Origin: Parachlamydiaceae bacterium
GTDB taxonomy: Bacteria > Chlamydiota > Chlamydiia > Chlamydiales > Parachlamydiaceae
Assembly: GCA_030679615.1 (NCBI GenBank)
Contig: JAUXSJ010000114.1
Location: 1 to 9,648, forward strand
DNA length: 9,648 nt
Direction: 5' to 3'
Shown: one piece after another, positions 1 through 6,559 of the stretch
Layout: every line of letters begins with the position of its first letter
Numbering within the stretch: position 1 is the stretch's first letter
Notes under the pieces: generated by a model
What the model was told of the DNA's origin: nothing
Seen by the model: only the letters and a program-made list of their open reading frames with translations
The model's database searches: none
Position numbers and translations under genes: made by a program

Positions 1-884
1 GAGCTCGTTTGACCAATAACGTAAGCATTATTAGAGCTATCGACTTTAATATCTTCTCCGGTATCACCGGCTGTTCCACCTAAATATGTTGAATAAATAA
101 GAGCTGTACCAGTTGAGTTGAGTTTAGTCACAAATGAATCATCATTTCCAGTACCACCACTTTTAGTTATTTGAAAAGCACCTGCTGTAACAGGAAAATT
201 TGATGAACGTGTTTCGCCTGTGACATAGGCATTTTTACTCGCATCTAAATCAATTGCATTTCCACCCTCATCATTTGATCCTCCTAAATATGTCGAATAA
301 ACAAGGCCACTGCCAGTCGTATTGAATTTAGTGATAAAGACATCAAAACCACCACCCCTAGTTGTTTGGAAGGCTCCGACAGTCACTGGAAAATTTGTGG
401 AATTAGTTCTTCCAACGACATAAGGATTGTTTGTATTGTCAATGACAACATCATAAGCAGCATCATCGCCGGTGCCACCTAAATACGTTGAAAAAATAAG
501 GCTTGTTCCAGTTGAATTTAATTTTGTTAAAAATCCATCCCTAATACCTGCGAAAGTTGTTTGAAAAGCACCACCTGTGACAGGAAAACCCAATTGAACT
601 TCACCAGTGATATATGCATTTCCACTTGAATCTACCGTAAGTCCTCTTGCGGTTGCACTTCCAGTTCCACCTAAATAAGTTGAGTAAATAAGGGCTGTTC
701 CAGTCGGATTGATTTTCGTTACAAATGCATTTAAAGAACCATTTAAAGTTGTCTGATAGGCGCCAACTGTAGTGGGGAAAGTATTTCCACTTGTACTTCC
801 AATTACATAAACATTTCCGGAGCTATCTACTTTTAATACACCGCCTAAAAAGGCAGTTCCATTTCCACCTAAATAAGTTGAGTA
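1..884 (-). repeat. Tandem coding repeats of ~195-204 bp (propeller blades)
   Basis: The DNA coding for the blades is itself visibly repetitive. The codons for (Y/F)STYLGG recur with their 5' ends at 884, 686, 494, 299 and 95, i.e. at spacings of 198, 192, 195 and 204 bp. Each is followed by similar codons for the V/I-D-SS-N-AY-V-G and FPVT-GAFQTT segments. Four complete units and the start of a fifth are present, and the array continues past the window edge. Copy number could vary by recombination (inference). Confidence 0.85.
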
Positions 885-1622
885 ACTTAAGACAGGATCA
901 ATGATAAGAAGTTTCTGATGATCATATTCAGCGATTTCAAAGCCTATTTGATTATTTGGTAATAATTGAAAAGATCCATTTATTAACTGATGTTTACCTT
1001 CAACCATCTGATAGATATATGGTTTATGCATTAATAATTCTGTGGATTCATCAATCACAAGATGTAAATGACCTTCATCATCAACGAATATTGTCTTTAC
1101 ACCTTCTATTTGAAATTTAATTTGTCGTGGATCGCTTCCTGGAAAAACATTTATATCGTACTCTAATTCGGTGCCTTTACCATAAAATAATAAATCAATG
1201 CCTTTGTAGATGTTTTTATAGCATATTTTATTGTAATTCGAAATATTGCTATGCCATTTATCACAATCTTGACCAATAAAATAATTGCTTTTATGTTCCT
1301 GTTCATCAATTCCATGAACCGAAGTTAAAGACTGACTTTCAAGGAATTTCATTCTTATTCCCCAGTCTTCATCAGCTGAATTCTTAAGAGAGATCAGAAT
1401 ATCTTGCTTTGTAAAAAATAGATTCAATCCATTATTTCGAACTAAATATTCAACAACAGGATGTGTTTGTCCTATATTTTTTTCAAATGACAAAGGAAGG
1501 TTATATAATTGGGCATTAAGCTTTTCTTTTGTTATTTCATCAGCGATAATTCTTGAAGAACATAAAATCAATATGAAATAGATGAACAAATTTTTTAAAA
1601 AATGTATTTTAGATTTTTGCAT
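1..1622 (-). CDS. SBBP-type beta-propeller repeat protein, secreted (C-terminus beyond left edge)
   Basis: This frame is open from an ATG at 1622 to the left edge, giving 540 codons with no stop, so the gene is partial at its C-terminus. Residues 1-27 look like an export signal: K4 and K10, a hydrophobic run (FIYFILIL), then C21-S-S. C21 could be a relaxed lipobox cysteine, but this is uncertain. Residues about 41-245 match the conserved N-terminal module of bacterial SBBP proteins (motifs FEKNIGQ near 46, YKGIDLLFYG near 139, LEYDINVFPGSDP near 153). From residue 247 a unit of about 65 residues repeats, each opening with (Y/F)STYLGG at 247, 313, 377, 442 and 510 and carrying a NAYVTGET-like strand, an NFPVT-GAFQTT segment and an F-TKLN-TGT segment. 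These are propeller blades. AAGG lies 9 nt before the ATG. Substrate and role are unknown; an envelope or surface binding function is inferred. Confidence 0.9.
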   Translation of the reverse strand, partial: MQKSKIHFLKNLFIYFILILCSSRIIADEITKEKLNAQLYNLPLSFEKNIGQTHPVVEYLVRNNGLNLFFTKQDILISLKNSADEDWGIRMKFLESQSLTSVHGIDEQEHKSNYFIGQDCDKWHSNISNYNKICYKNIYKGIDLLFYGKGTELEYDINVFPGSDPRQIKFQIEGVKTIFVDDEGHLHLVIDESTELLMHKPYIYQMVEGKHQLINGSFQLLPNNQIGFEIAEYDHQKLLIIDPVLSYSTYLGGNGTAFLGGVLKVDSSGNVYVIGSTSGNTFPTTVGAYQTTLNGSLNAFVTKINPTGTALIYSTYLGGTGSATARGLTVDSSGNAYITGEVQLGFPVTGGAFQTTFAGIRDGFLTKLNSTGTSLIFSTYLGGTGDDAAYDVVIDNTNNPYVVGRTNSTNFPVTVGAFQTTRGGGFDVFITKFNTTGSGLVYSTYLGGSNDEGGNAIDLDASKNAYVTGETRSSNFPVTAGAFQITKSGGTGNDDSFVTKLNSTGTALIYSTYLGGTAGDTGEDIKVDSSNNAYVIGQTS

Positions 1623-1782
1623 AAAAAAGTACCTTGAATTTTGTAAAATTAATATTTACATAAGGTAAATTTTTTTATATAAAAAATTTTTTAAATTAAA
1701 GTGCGAAGGATTTAAATTTTACATTATTTAAAGTTATAATTTTGTAGTTTTTAAACCAAATTTTCCCATAAATTACAGTTGG

Positions 1783-1830
1783 ACACATCTTTTTCATGAA
1801 GTGTAATAAGATCTCAAGTAAAAGATGTGT
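1783..1830. repeat. 11-bp inverted repeat around a 26-nt spacer
   Basis: ACACATCTTTT at 1783-1793 is the exact reverse complement of AAAAGATGTGT at 1820-1830. It lies between the start of the propeller-protein gene and element E1. It could be a hairpin, or a remnant of a small mobile element; nothing in the sequence decides between these. Confidence 0.55.
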
Positions 1831-1858
1831 TAAATTGTATGTTCTTTTCGAGTGCTTT

Positions 1859-2131
1859 GTAGCCTAGACTTTAGTCTGGGCTTGTTTTTGCAGGCTTTAG
1901 CCTGCAAGTCCAGTTAAGAATTATCATAGAAACAGCCATAAGGATAGTTTTCGATAACTTCGGCTTTAACAAGTTTATATGATATAATCTCAATTCACAC
2001 GTAGACTAATCGCATCTCATAGTTGAAATCAATTATGTCTATCACTTTTCGAATCTGATGTTGATGTTTTTAATAGCGGGACTTGCAGACTAAAGCCTGC
2101 AAAAACAAGCCCAGACTAAAGTCTAGGCTAC
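1859..2131. mobile_element. Inverted-repeat element E1 (REP/MITE-like, non-coding)
   Basis: A 53-bp arm at 1859-1911 is repeated inverted at 2079-2131 with one mismatch. The left arm begins GTAG and the right arm ends CTAC. Each arm holds two palindromes: AGCCTAGACT-TT-AGTCTGGGCT (one G.T pair) and TTGCAGGCT-TT-AGCCTGCAA. The 167-bp core shows no ORF. Part of the core (near 1920-1955, around CATAAGGATAG, and near 2060-2078) resembles the core of E2 at 8432-8720, so the two are copies of one family. The GTAG head next to a hairpin, in inverted pairs, recalls REP/BIME sequences mobilised in trans by RAYT transposases; that link is inference. There is no transposase in the window. Confidence 0.75.
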
Positions 2132-2147
2132 AAAACACTTTAGAAGT

Positions 2148-2165
2148 GCGATGACTTATCATCGC
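2148..2165. terminator. Perfect 7-bp hairpin downstream of pgsA, possible terminator
   Basis: GCGATGA and TCATCGC flank a 4-nt loop. It lies about 60 bp beyond the pgsA stop codon on the minus strand, where a terminator of the glgA-pgsA unit would be expected. No run of T directly follows it on that strand (the nearest is TTTT about 13 nt later), so intrinsic termination is only a possibility. Confidence 0.35.
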
Positions 2166-2225
2166 TTTCCTAAGCTTCGACTTGACAAAGCGTTGGAGCT
2201 ATGACTAGGCAATGTTTAACTGAGA

Positions 2226-2834
2226 TTATCCTTCGGCACTAACCTGCTTTGTGATTAATGCTTTGGAAATATAGTGTCGATTTGCAATTAAATAATCTAT
2301 TCCAGAAACTACTGTGTAAATCGCTGCAATCGAAACAATAATCATGCTTGTGCTTTGTAAAGACTCTAATGATAATAATCCCATCGTATAAGGAATCAGC
2401 AATAGAATAATCAATAAAGCCGCAAAAGCTTGAACAATGGCTTTCAATTTACCACTCGGTCTTGCTGCTAAAGCAAATCCTTTAAGAGCACAAACGGTCC
2501 TGAGCATGCTAATGACAGAATCTCTATAAATAAAAATGAAAATTAAAATCATTGGAAGTTTGATGGGATGAAGTGTAAAAGTTAAAAAAATTGAAATTCG
2601 ATAAATACTATCTGCCATTGGATCTAAAAGTTTTCCAAAAGCAGTCACTTCATTAAATTTTCTGGCAAAATAACCGTCTAAAGCATCTGAAAGTTCAGAA
2701 ATTCCTAATAGAAAAAGTAATACATAGGGCAGTGAGACTAGACTAATATTAAACGTTTCATATTCTAAATAAATCAATAAAAAAATTGGACTAATAAAAA
2801 TACGAAAAAATGTGAGGTAATTTGCAAAGCTCAA
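2226..2834 (-). CDS. pgsA: CDP-diacylglycerol--glycerol-3-phosphate 3-phosphatidyltransferase
   Basis: This is a 202-residue integral membrane enzyme of the CDP-alcohol phosphatidyltransferase family. It would convert CDP-diacylglycerol and glycerol-3-phosphate to phosphatidylglycerophosphate, the step leading to phosphatidylglycerol. The family signature D-G-x2-A-R-x8-G-x3-D-x3-D is complete: D53, G54, A57, R58, G67, D71, D75. Hydrophobic stretches at about 8-27, 33-50, 80-105, 133-155 and 158-180 fit a multi-pass protein. The start is TTG at 2834; its ribosome binding site AAAGG lies 6 nt upstream and overlaps the glgA stop codon. Only 9 nt separate it from glgA, so it is second in that operon. 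Chlamydiae often carry two pgsA-like genes, so the exact alcohol substrate (glycerol-P versus another alcohol) is less certain than the family. Confidence 0.9.
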   Translation of the reverse strand: MSFANYLTFFRIFISPIFLLIYLEYETFNISLVSLPYVLLFLLGISELSDALDGYFARKFNEVTAFGKLLDPMADSIYRISIFLTFTLHPIKLPMILIFIFIYRDSVISMLRTVCALKGFALAARPSGKLKAIVQAFAALLIILLLIPYTMGLLSLESLQSTSMIIVSIAAIYTVVSGIDYLIANRHYISKALITKQVSAEG

Positions 2835-2840
2835 GATAGA

Positions 2841-2845
2841 CCTTT
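2841..2845 (-). promoter_or_regulatory. Ribosome binding site that fixes the TTG start of pgsA
   Basis: Minus-strand AAAGG ends 6 nt before TTG (2834-2832) and overlaps the TAA of glgA (2846-2844). No ATG occurs in frame near this point, so the rare start is well supported and the two genes are probably translationally close-coupled. Confidence 0.7.
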
Positions 2846-4346
2846 ATGTGAGTTGAGTAATTTTTTTATAAACTTCAAGGTATTGATCGGCTGGTTTATT
2901 CCAACTAAAATCCATTGTCATTCCATTGGTCATTATTGAACGCCATTTTTCAGGCTCATTAAACCAACATGAGAATGCTCTATCTAATGCAGAGTCCATT
3001 CCTGAAGGTAATGTAGAGTCAAAAGCATAACCGTTTCTTTGATTTAAAGCAACTTTAGATTGATCAATGTCAAATACAGTATCTACTAACCCTCCTGTTC
3101 TTCTGACTATAGGCACCGTCCCATACTTCATCGCAATCAATTGCGTTAATCCACAGGGTTCAAATCGTGAAGGAACAGTAATCATGTCGCTTCCAGCGTA
3201 AATCATATGTGCTAAGGGCTCTTGATGGTATAAATTTAATCTAATATTGGGATCATTCAAATATTGTTGTTGTAGTTGATGAAATTCGGCAGATATTGCT
3301 GGAATTGGACTGCTCCCAAGTAAAACAAATTGACCTTTTTTTTCGACTATGTGTTTTATCGTATGTTTGATAACTTCAATTCCTTTTTGCGGAACAAGAC
3401 GAGTTATGCATGCAACGATGGGTCGATGATCTTCGGCTAAATTTAATTTTTCTCTTAAAAGCTTTTTAATATAACCCTTTTTATCTAAAGTACTCCGATC
3501 TTTTTTATTAGCCGGTTCTTCCCGAGAAGAAAAATGTGCAGGAAGAAATCGGTCGATTTCTGGATTCCAATAAGAATAATCAATCCCGTTCAAAATTCCT
3601 GAAAATTTATCTTTATATTTCATCAGCGTAGATTCTAACCCTCTTCCCTCTGGAGGAGCTAAAACTTCTTTTGCATAGTTGGGAGAAACAGTAGTAATAA
3701 AATCCGAATAAACCATTCCTCCTTTTAGCAAATTAATTAGTTTGTGATCTTGGTTGTCCTGGAGTCTATCGGCATGGTTTAAATAGGTGCCATTGAGTCC
3801 GATGGCGTCAAGATCATAAGGAGCGCATTTTCCCTGATATTCCATATTATGAATAGTGAAAACTGTTTTTGATTTTGTAAAACCAATTTTTGAATACATT
3901 TCTTTAATAAGAGGCGCTATTGCAGCAGTTTGCCAATCATGAATATGAATAATATCTGGATTTAATCCTCGTTTATACATGAATTCAGTGGCTGCACGAG
4001 AAAAGTAAAGGAATCGTTCGATATCATCTTCACAGCCATAAAAACAACCTCGATTAAAAAAATAACGAGGATGATGAGATTCGATAAAATAGACTTTAAT
4101 GTTTTCTACCCAACCCATCCAAACTGTATTTGAATACCATTGACCTTGATAGAATGACATTAAATCTCGTGTATCAACAGTAAGATCTCTTATTTGCTCG
4201 CTATCCATGCAATCATAGCGGGGGATGATGATATCGACGTCATGTTTTTTCCAAGATAGTTCTCTTGAAAGACCCAAAACAACATCAGCTAGTCCTCCTA
4301 CTTTTGCAAGGGGAGCTAATTCAGAAGCGATGTGAACTATGTGCAT
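2844..4346 (-). CDS. glgA: Glycogen synthase (ADP-glucose, GT5 family)
   Basis: This 500-residue protein is a full-length GT-B glycosyltransferase that extends alpha-1,4-glucan chains from ADP-glucose in the cytoplasm. The N-terminal KVGGL loop (K15-L19) binds the nucleotide sugar. HDW at 136-138 holds the catalytic-site histidine (H136). TRLVPQKG at 315-322 supplies R316 and K321, corresponding to the phosphate-binding Arg/Lys pair. SRFEPCGLTQL at 393-403 contains E396, equivalent to the essential Glu of the E. coli enzyme, and C398. A TGGL-DTV motif follows at 417. All the key residues I know for the family are present. The ATG at 4346 is preceded by GGAG with 7-nt spacing. It is first in a unit with pgsA. 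The bacterial ADP-glucose specificity is from family knowledge. Confidence 0.96.
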   Translation of the reverse strand: MHIVHIASELAPLAKVGGLADVVLGLSRELSWKKHDVDIIIPRYDCMDSEQIRDLTVDTRDLMSFYQGQWYSNTVWMGWVENIKVYFIESHHPRYFFNRGCFYGCEDDIERFLYFSRAATEFMYKRGLNPDIIHIHDWQTAAIAPLIKEMYSKIGFTKSKTVFTIHNMEYQGKCAPYDLDAIGLNGTYLNHADRLQDNQDHKLINLLKGGMVYSDFITTVSPNYAKEVLAPPEGRGLESTLMKYKDKFSGILNGIDYSYWNPEIDRFLPAHFSSREEPANKKDRSTLDKKGYIKKLLREKLNLAEDHRPIVACITRLVPQKGIEVIKHTIKHIVEKKGQFVLLGSSPIPAISAEFHQLQQQYLNDPNIRLNLYHQEPLAHMIYAGSDMITVPSRFEPCGLTQLIAMKYGTVPIVRRTGGLVDTVFDIDQSKVALNQRNGYAFDSTLPSGMDSALDRAFSCWFNEPEKWRSIMTNGMTMDFSWNKPADQYLEVYKKITQLT

Positions 4347-4456
4347 GATTGCGCTCCATTTAATCAGTAAATTTGACTATACAATACAAAATCGTGATTT
4401 CCTTTCGCTAGAAGAATATTGATGATTGTGAGAATTTTTATGAGAAAAAATGTAAG

Positions 4457-4568
4457 TTCTCAAAAAGTTATGAGGTACAGGATTTTTTTGAAAAAATAAT
4501 CAGGTAGTCGTGCCCCGTTCAGGGCTAGTTACTTTTCCATCCTTCGCCTAGCCATAAATTTTTGAGAA
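4457..4568. repeat. Inverted repeat upstream of glgA enclosing a GC-richer palindrome
   Basis: Arms at 4457-4472 and 4553-4568 match at 15 of 16 positions (TTCTCAAAAA, one mismatch, TTATG). The interior is unlike the AT-rich surroundings: it contains GTAGTCGTGCCCCGTTCAGG near 4505-4524, in which GCCC and GGGC form a short hairpin, and GGCTAG/CTAGCC further in. It may be a decayed repeat element. It lies about 110-220 bp upstream of the glgA start and might affect glgA transcription (inference). Confidence 0.5.
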
Positions 4569-4633
4569 TTTATAAAAATGAATATACTAGTTTTTGTTAT
4601 GCTTAGTAAGTTTTTTATTTATATTATTTAACG

Positions 4634-4788
4634 TAAGTTGCAAATATCATTATCTCGTTATATCGTTTCCATCGTTAATTTTAATTCTAAATTTGAGTTA
4701 TTTAAAGTAAAATTAACGATGGAAACGAAATAACGATATAATGATATAATGATAAAAGTTTAATTTAAACTTAGTTATTTGCAACTTA
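4634..4788. repeat. 155-bp nested inverted repeat, MITE-like, AT-rich
   Basis: Outer 13-bp arms TAAGTTGCAAATA (4634-4646) and its complement (4776-4788) enclose inner 20-bp perfect arms (4664-4683 and 4708-4727, core CGTTTCCATCGTTAA) around a 24-nt centre. Near-matching CGTTAT sequence extends the inner arms outward. The right half contains a tandem ATAATGAT octamer. The right side is longer than the left, so the inverted repeat carries an indel. It has no ORF. It sits between divergent glgA and the hypothetical gene at 4886. No clear target-site duplication is seen. Confidence 0.6.
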
Positions 4789-4825
4789 GTTTGTTTATTA
4801 TAAATCTTTGTTTTTATATTTATAT

Positions 4826-4853
4826 TTGATTTAAATTAAAATAAATGTAAAAT
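4826..4853 (+). promoter_or_regulatory. Possible sigma70-type promoter for the hypothetical gene
   Basis: TTGATT at 4826-4831 and TAAAAT at 4848-4853 are separated by 16 nt, placing transcription start about 25 nt before the ATG at 4886. The region is very AT-rich, so a chance match is quite possible. Confidence 0.35.
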
Positions 4854-4885
4854 AATTTTAGTTTAAAATAATAAGGGATATTAAG

Positions 4886-5515
4886 ATGATTTCAAAAGAT
4901 TTTTGCACATCATTTGTTTCAAATCAAATAATTTTGAATACAGCCTCACAGAAACAAATTCTTTTAACTTCGATTGTTATGGCTGCATTAAGTCGGATAG
5001 CTCCAGCTATAACTCGTTCGAATTGGCACAATGAAGGTGAATCTTGGTATGGTGGTCGATGGTTTGCAATTAAAACTACTATTTTTTTTAGAATAGGTTT
5101 AGAAGTAGGGTTGTTACATTGTTTAAAAAAGAGAGGTAGTTTTTCGCATTCACTTAAGTCTACAGCTTTATTTTCTATTTTATCACGTGTGATTATTGGT
5201 ACCTTTTTGCTAGAGCCAATCATTAGAACAATTAGCTCAAATTTATTTAATGAGAAAAAATTTAAGTGGTTTGAGGACAAATTTCTTATTTCTCCTGAAC
5301 AAAAGAACTTTGAGGTGTTATTTGGTGGAAAAGTTAATGCTGGTAAAAGAACTCTCATTACAATGCCTTTACCAGCAACACCTCTATTGTTTATACCTTT
5401 ACCTATACAAGGTGCATTATTATCATCATTTTTACTTATATGCAAAGAGTCTATGTATGGACCAAGTCCCGTTATAGTTAGATTAGCAGTTAGATTGTTT
5501 TCAGTAGGGATTTAA
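4886..5515 (+). CDS. Hypothetical membrane protein, not recognised
   Basis: This 209-residue protein matches no family I recognise. It has an ATG start with AAGGG ending 8 nt upstream. Hydrophobic stretches at about 24-42, 64-79, 93-113 and 162-187 suggest three or four membrane passes. Between them are a short Trp/Gly/Glu-rich loop (WHNEGESWYGGRW at 47-59) and a charged segment at 122-141. The C-terminal third is rich in Pro and Leu. I prefer this strand to the overlapping 173-codon minus-strand frame (4924-5445), because it has a ribosome binding site, a plausible promoter and ordered hydrophobic segments. It lies alone between the divergent glgA unit and tRNA-Gln, next to the 4634-4788 inverted repeat, so it may be an insertion into an otherwise conserved order (inference). 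Confidence 0.6.
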   Translation: MISKDFCTSFVSNQIILNTASQKQILLTSIVMAALSRIAPAITRSNWHNEGESWYGGRWFAIKTTIFFRIGLEVGLLHCLKKRGSFSHSLKSTALFSILSRVIIGTFLLEPIIRTISSNLFNEKKFKWFEDKFLISPEQKNFEVLFGGKVNAGKRTLITMPLPATPLLFIPLPIQGALLSSFLLICKESMYGPSPVIVRLAVRLFSVGI

Positions 5516-5567
5516 TTATTCAGAATCAATGAATTACAAAAAAAATAAATCTGACAATCATTCTCTC

Positions 5568-5594
5568 TTGCAAAAAAAAGAATCCCTCTATAAA
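5568..5594 (+). promoter_or_regulatory. Possible promoter of tRNA-Gln
   Basis: TTGCAA at 5568-5573 and TATAAA at 5589-5594 are 15 nt apart, slightly short of the ideal 16-18. A start would fall near 5601, some 28 nt before the tRNA. The site is well placed but the match is only moderate. Confidence 0.4.
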
Positions 5595-5628
5595 CTCCTA
5601 ACTTTACAAGCGTAAATCGCTGTAAAAC

Positions 5629-5700
5629 TGGGGTGTCGCCAAGCGGTAAGGCAGCGGTTTTTGGTACCGCCATGCGGAGGTTCGAATCCTTCCACCCCAA
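5629..5700 (+). tRNA. tRNA-Gln (anticodon UUG)
   Basis: The 72-nt cloverleaf is clear. Acceptor TGGGGTG (5629-5635) pairs with CACCCCA (5693-5699), with discriminator A5700. The anticodon arm GCGGT-TTTTGGT-ACCGC has anticodon TTG. The T arm is GGAGG-TTCGAAT-CCTTC with one G.U pair. CCA is not encoded; TTT follows, so the 3' end must be added enzymatically. The first pair is U1-A72, the form found in bacteria that make Gln-tRNA through GatCAB amidation of Glu-tRNA, as chlamydiae are known to do. That link is family knowledge and is not shown here. Confidence 0.95.
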
Positions 5701-5701
5701 T

Positions 5702-5820
5702 TTAACAGGGAATCTGTTAACAAAAGTGTCTTCTCGCTGACAAAACGTCAAATAACAATGTCAGCAGCGAAAGCATCCCATGAGAAGGAAGTCTATTAAT
5801 TGTCTTAGACGTAAAACGTC
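5702..5820 (+). other. Hairpin-rich stretch between tRNA-Gln and rplY (leader or tRNA 3' processing region)
   Basis: There is no credible gene between the tRNA and rplY (288 bp). Instead there are several perfect stems. TTAACAG (5702-5708) pairs with CTGTTAA (5714-5720). GCTGACA (5736-5742) pairs with TGTCAGC (5759-5765), with CTTCTC (5730-5735) and GAGAAG (5782-5787) able to close an outer helix. GACGT pairs with ACGTC across AAA (5808-5820), followed by AGGTTTTAATT. The last may be a weak terminator. Whether this is a tRNA trailer, a ribosomal-protein leader or a small RNA cannot be told from sequence alone. The rest, to 5988, is AT-rich with nothing else evident. Confidence 0.5.
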
Positions 5821-5988
5821 AGGTTTTAATTAAATATTAAAACATTCAAATAAGCAGTTCGATTTCTTTATTTTAATGTACATATTAAAAATTCTCATCG
5901 TTTGAAATGACATCTTTTGAAAGAAGATTACTAAGTGTTTTCTTCTTTGTATGAGTTTTTGTTTAACTTTATCCTTTTTGGGGGATTC

Positions 5989-6546
5989 ATGAAATTGCAA
6001 GTGGTTAAAAGGACAACAGCGAATAAGTGCGAAGCAAAAAGACTTCGACGTGAAGGGTTTATTCCTTCTATTTTGTATGTTAAAGGACAGGCTGGAGAGC
6101 CTATAGCAGTAAATTCTGTTGATATTAATGCTTTTTTACGAAATGTAAAATCTGGGCATTTACCAACTTCAAAATTTACTTTAGTAGACGAATCAGGCAA
6201 AGAACGTACTGTTATCGTTAAAGAAATTCAGTATAATATCATTAATTATAATGTGACACACTTGGATTTTGAAGAACTAGTTGAAAATCATCCTATCAAT
6301 GTAAAGGTTCCTATTGAGTGCATTGGTGAGAGCGTGGGGATAAAATTGGGAGGAGTATTACGTCAACCTATTCGTCATGTTAAAGTACGATGCTTCGATT
6401 TGAAAAACATCCCAACTCATTTTATATTAGATGTTACTGATTTAGGATTGAGAGATAAAAAAAGACTTTCTGATTTAGATATTCCGGAACATGTACGTCC
6501 ATTAGACGATTTGAATCAGGTTGTAGCAGTAATAGTAAAACGTTAA
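5989..6546 (+). CDS. rplY: 50S ribosomal protein L25, CTC/TL5 form
   Basis: This two-domain L25 (185 residues) binds 5S rRNA in the large subunit. Residues 1-93 form the L25 domain: EAKRLRREGFIPSILY at 15-30 is the typical R-x-L-R-R-x-G-x-I/V-P segment, and VKEIQYNIINYNVTHLDF at 77-94 is the conserved second half. Residues 100-185 are the extra beta domain of the CTC/TL5 type, absent from the short E. coli L25. An in-frame GTG at 5935 would add 18 residues. The ATG at 5989 is preferred because GGGGG at 5980-5984 serves it and because the protein then begins at the family position. It is first in the rplY-pth-rpsF-rpsR-rplI operon. Chlamydial genomes usually label it ctc. Confidence 0.93.
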   Translation: MKLQVVKRTTANKCEAKRLRREGFIPSILYVKGQAGEPIAVNSVDINAFLRNVKSGHLPTSKFTLVDESGKERTVIVKEIQYNIINYNVTHLDFEELVENHPINVKVPIECIGESVGIKLGGVLRQPIRHVKVRCFDLKNIPTHFILDVTDLGLRDKKRLSDLDIPEHVRPLDDLNQVVAVIVKR

Positions 6547-6559
6547 CAATTGAAAAAGT

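Noticed and set aside
1..6. GAGCTC (SacI site) at the left edge as a cloning boundary
   Set aside because: The site is in frame within the propeller gene, another GAGCTC occurs near 7817, and the window edge may be arbitrary.
1859..2131. CRISPR array from repeated palindromic arms
   Set aside because: There are only two arms, inverted rather than direct, with no series of regular spacers.
4924..5445. 173-codon minus-strand open frame overlapping the hypothetical membrane gene
   Set aside because: It has no convincing ribosome binding site, its composition is odd, and it lies entirely within the plus-strand frame, which has better start signals.
5250..5477. 75-codon plus-strand frame in the hypothetical gene
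   Set aside because: It is an out-of-frame Leu/Tyr-rich shadow with no start signal.
5512..5751. 79-codon minus-strand frame
   Set aside because: It runs antisense through tRNA-Gln; the tRNA fold explains the sequence.
5931..6200. 89-codon minus-strand frame over the start of rplY
   Set aside because: It is a shadow of a clear L25 coding sequence.
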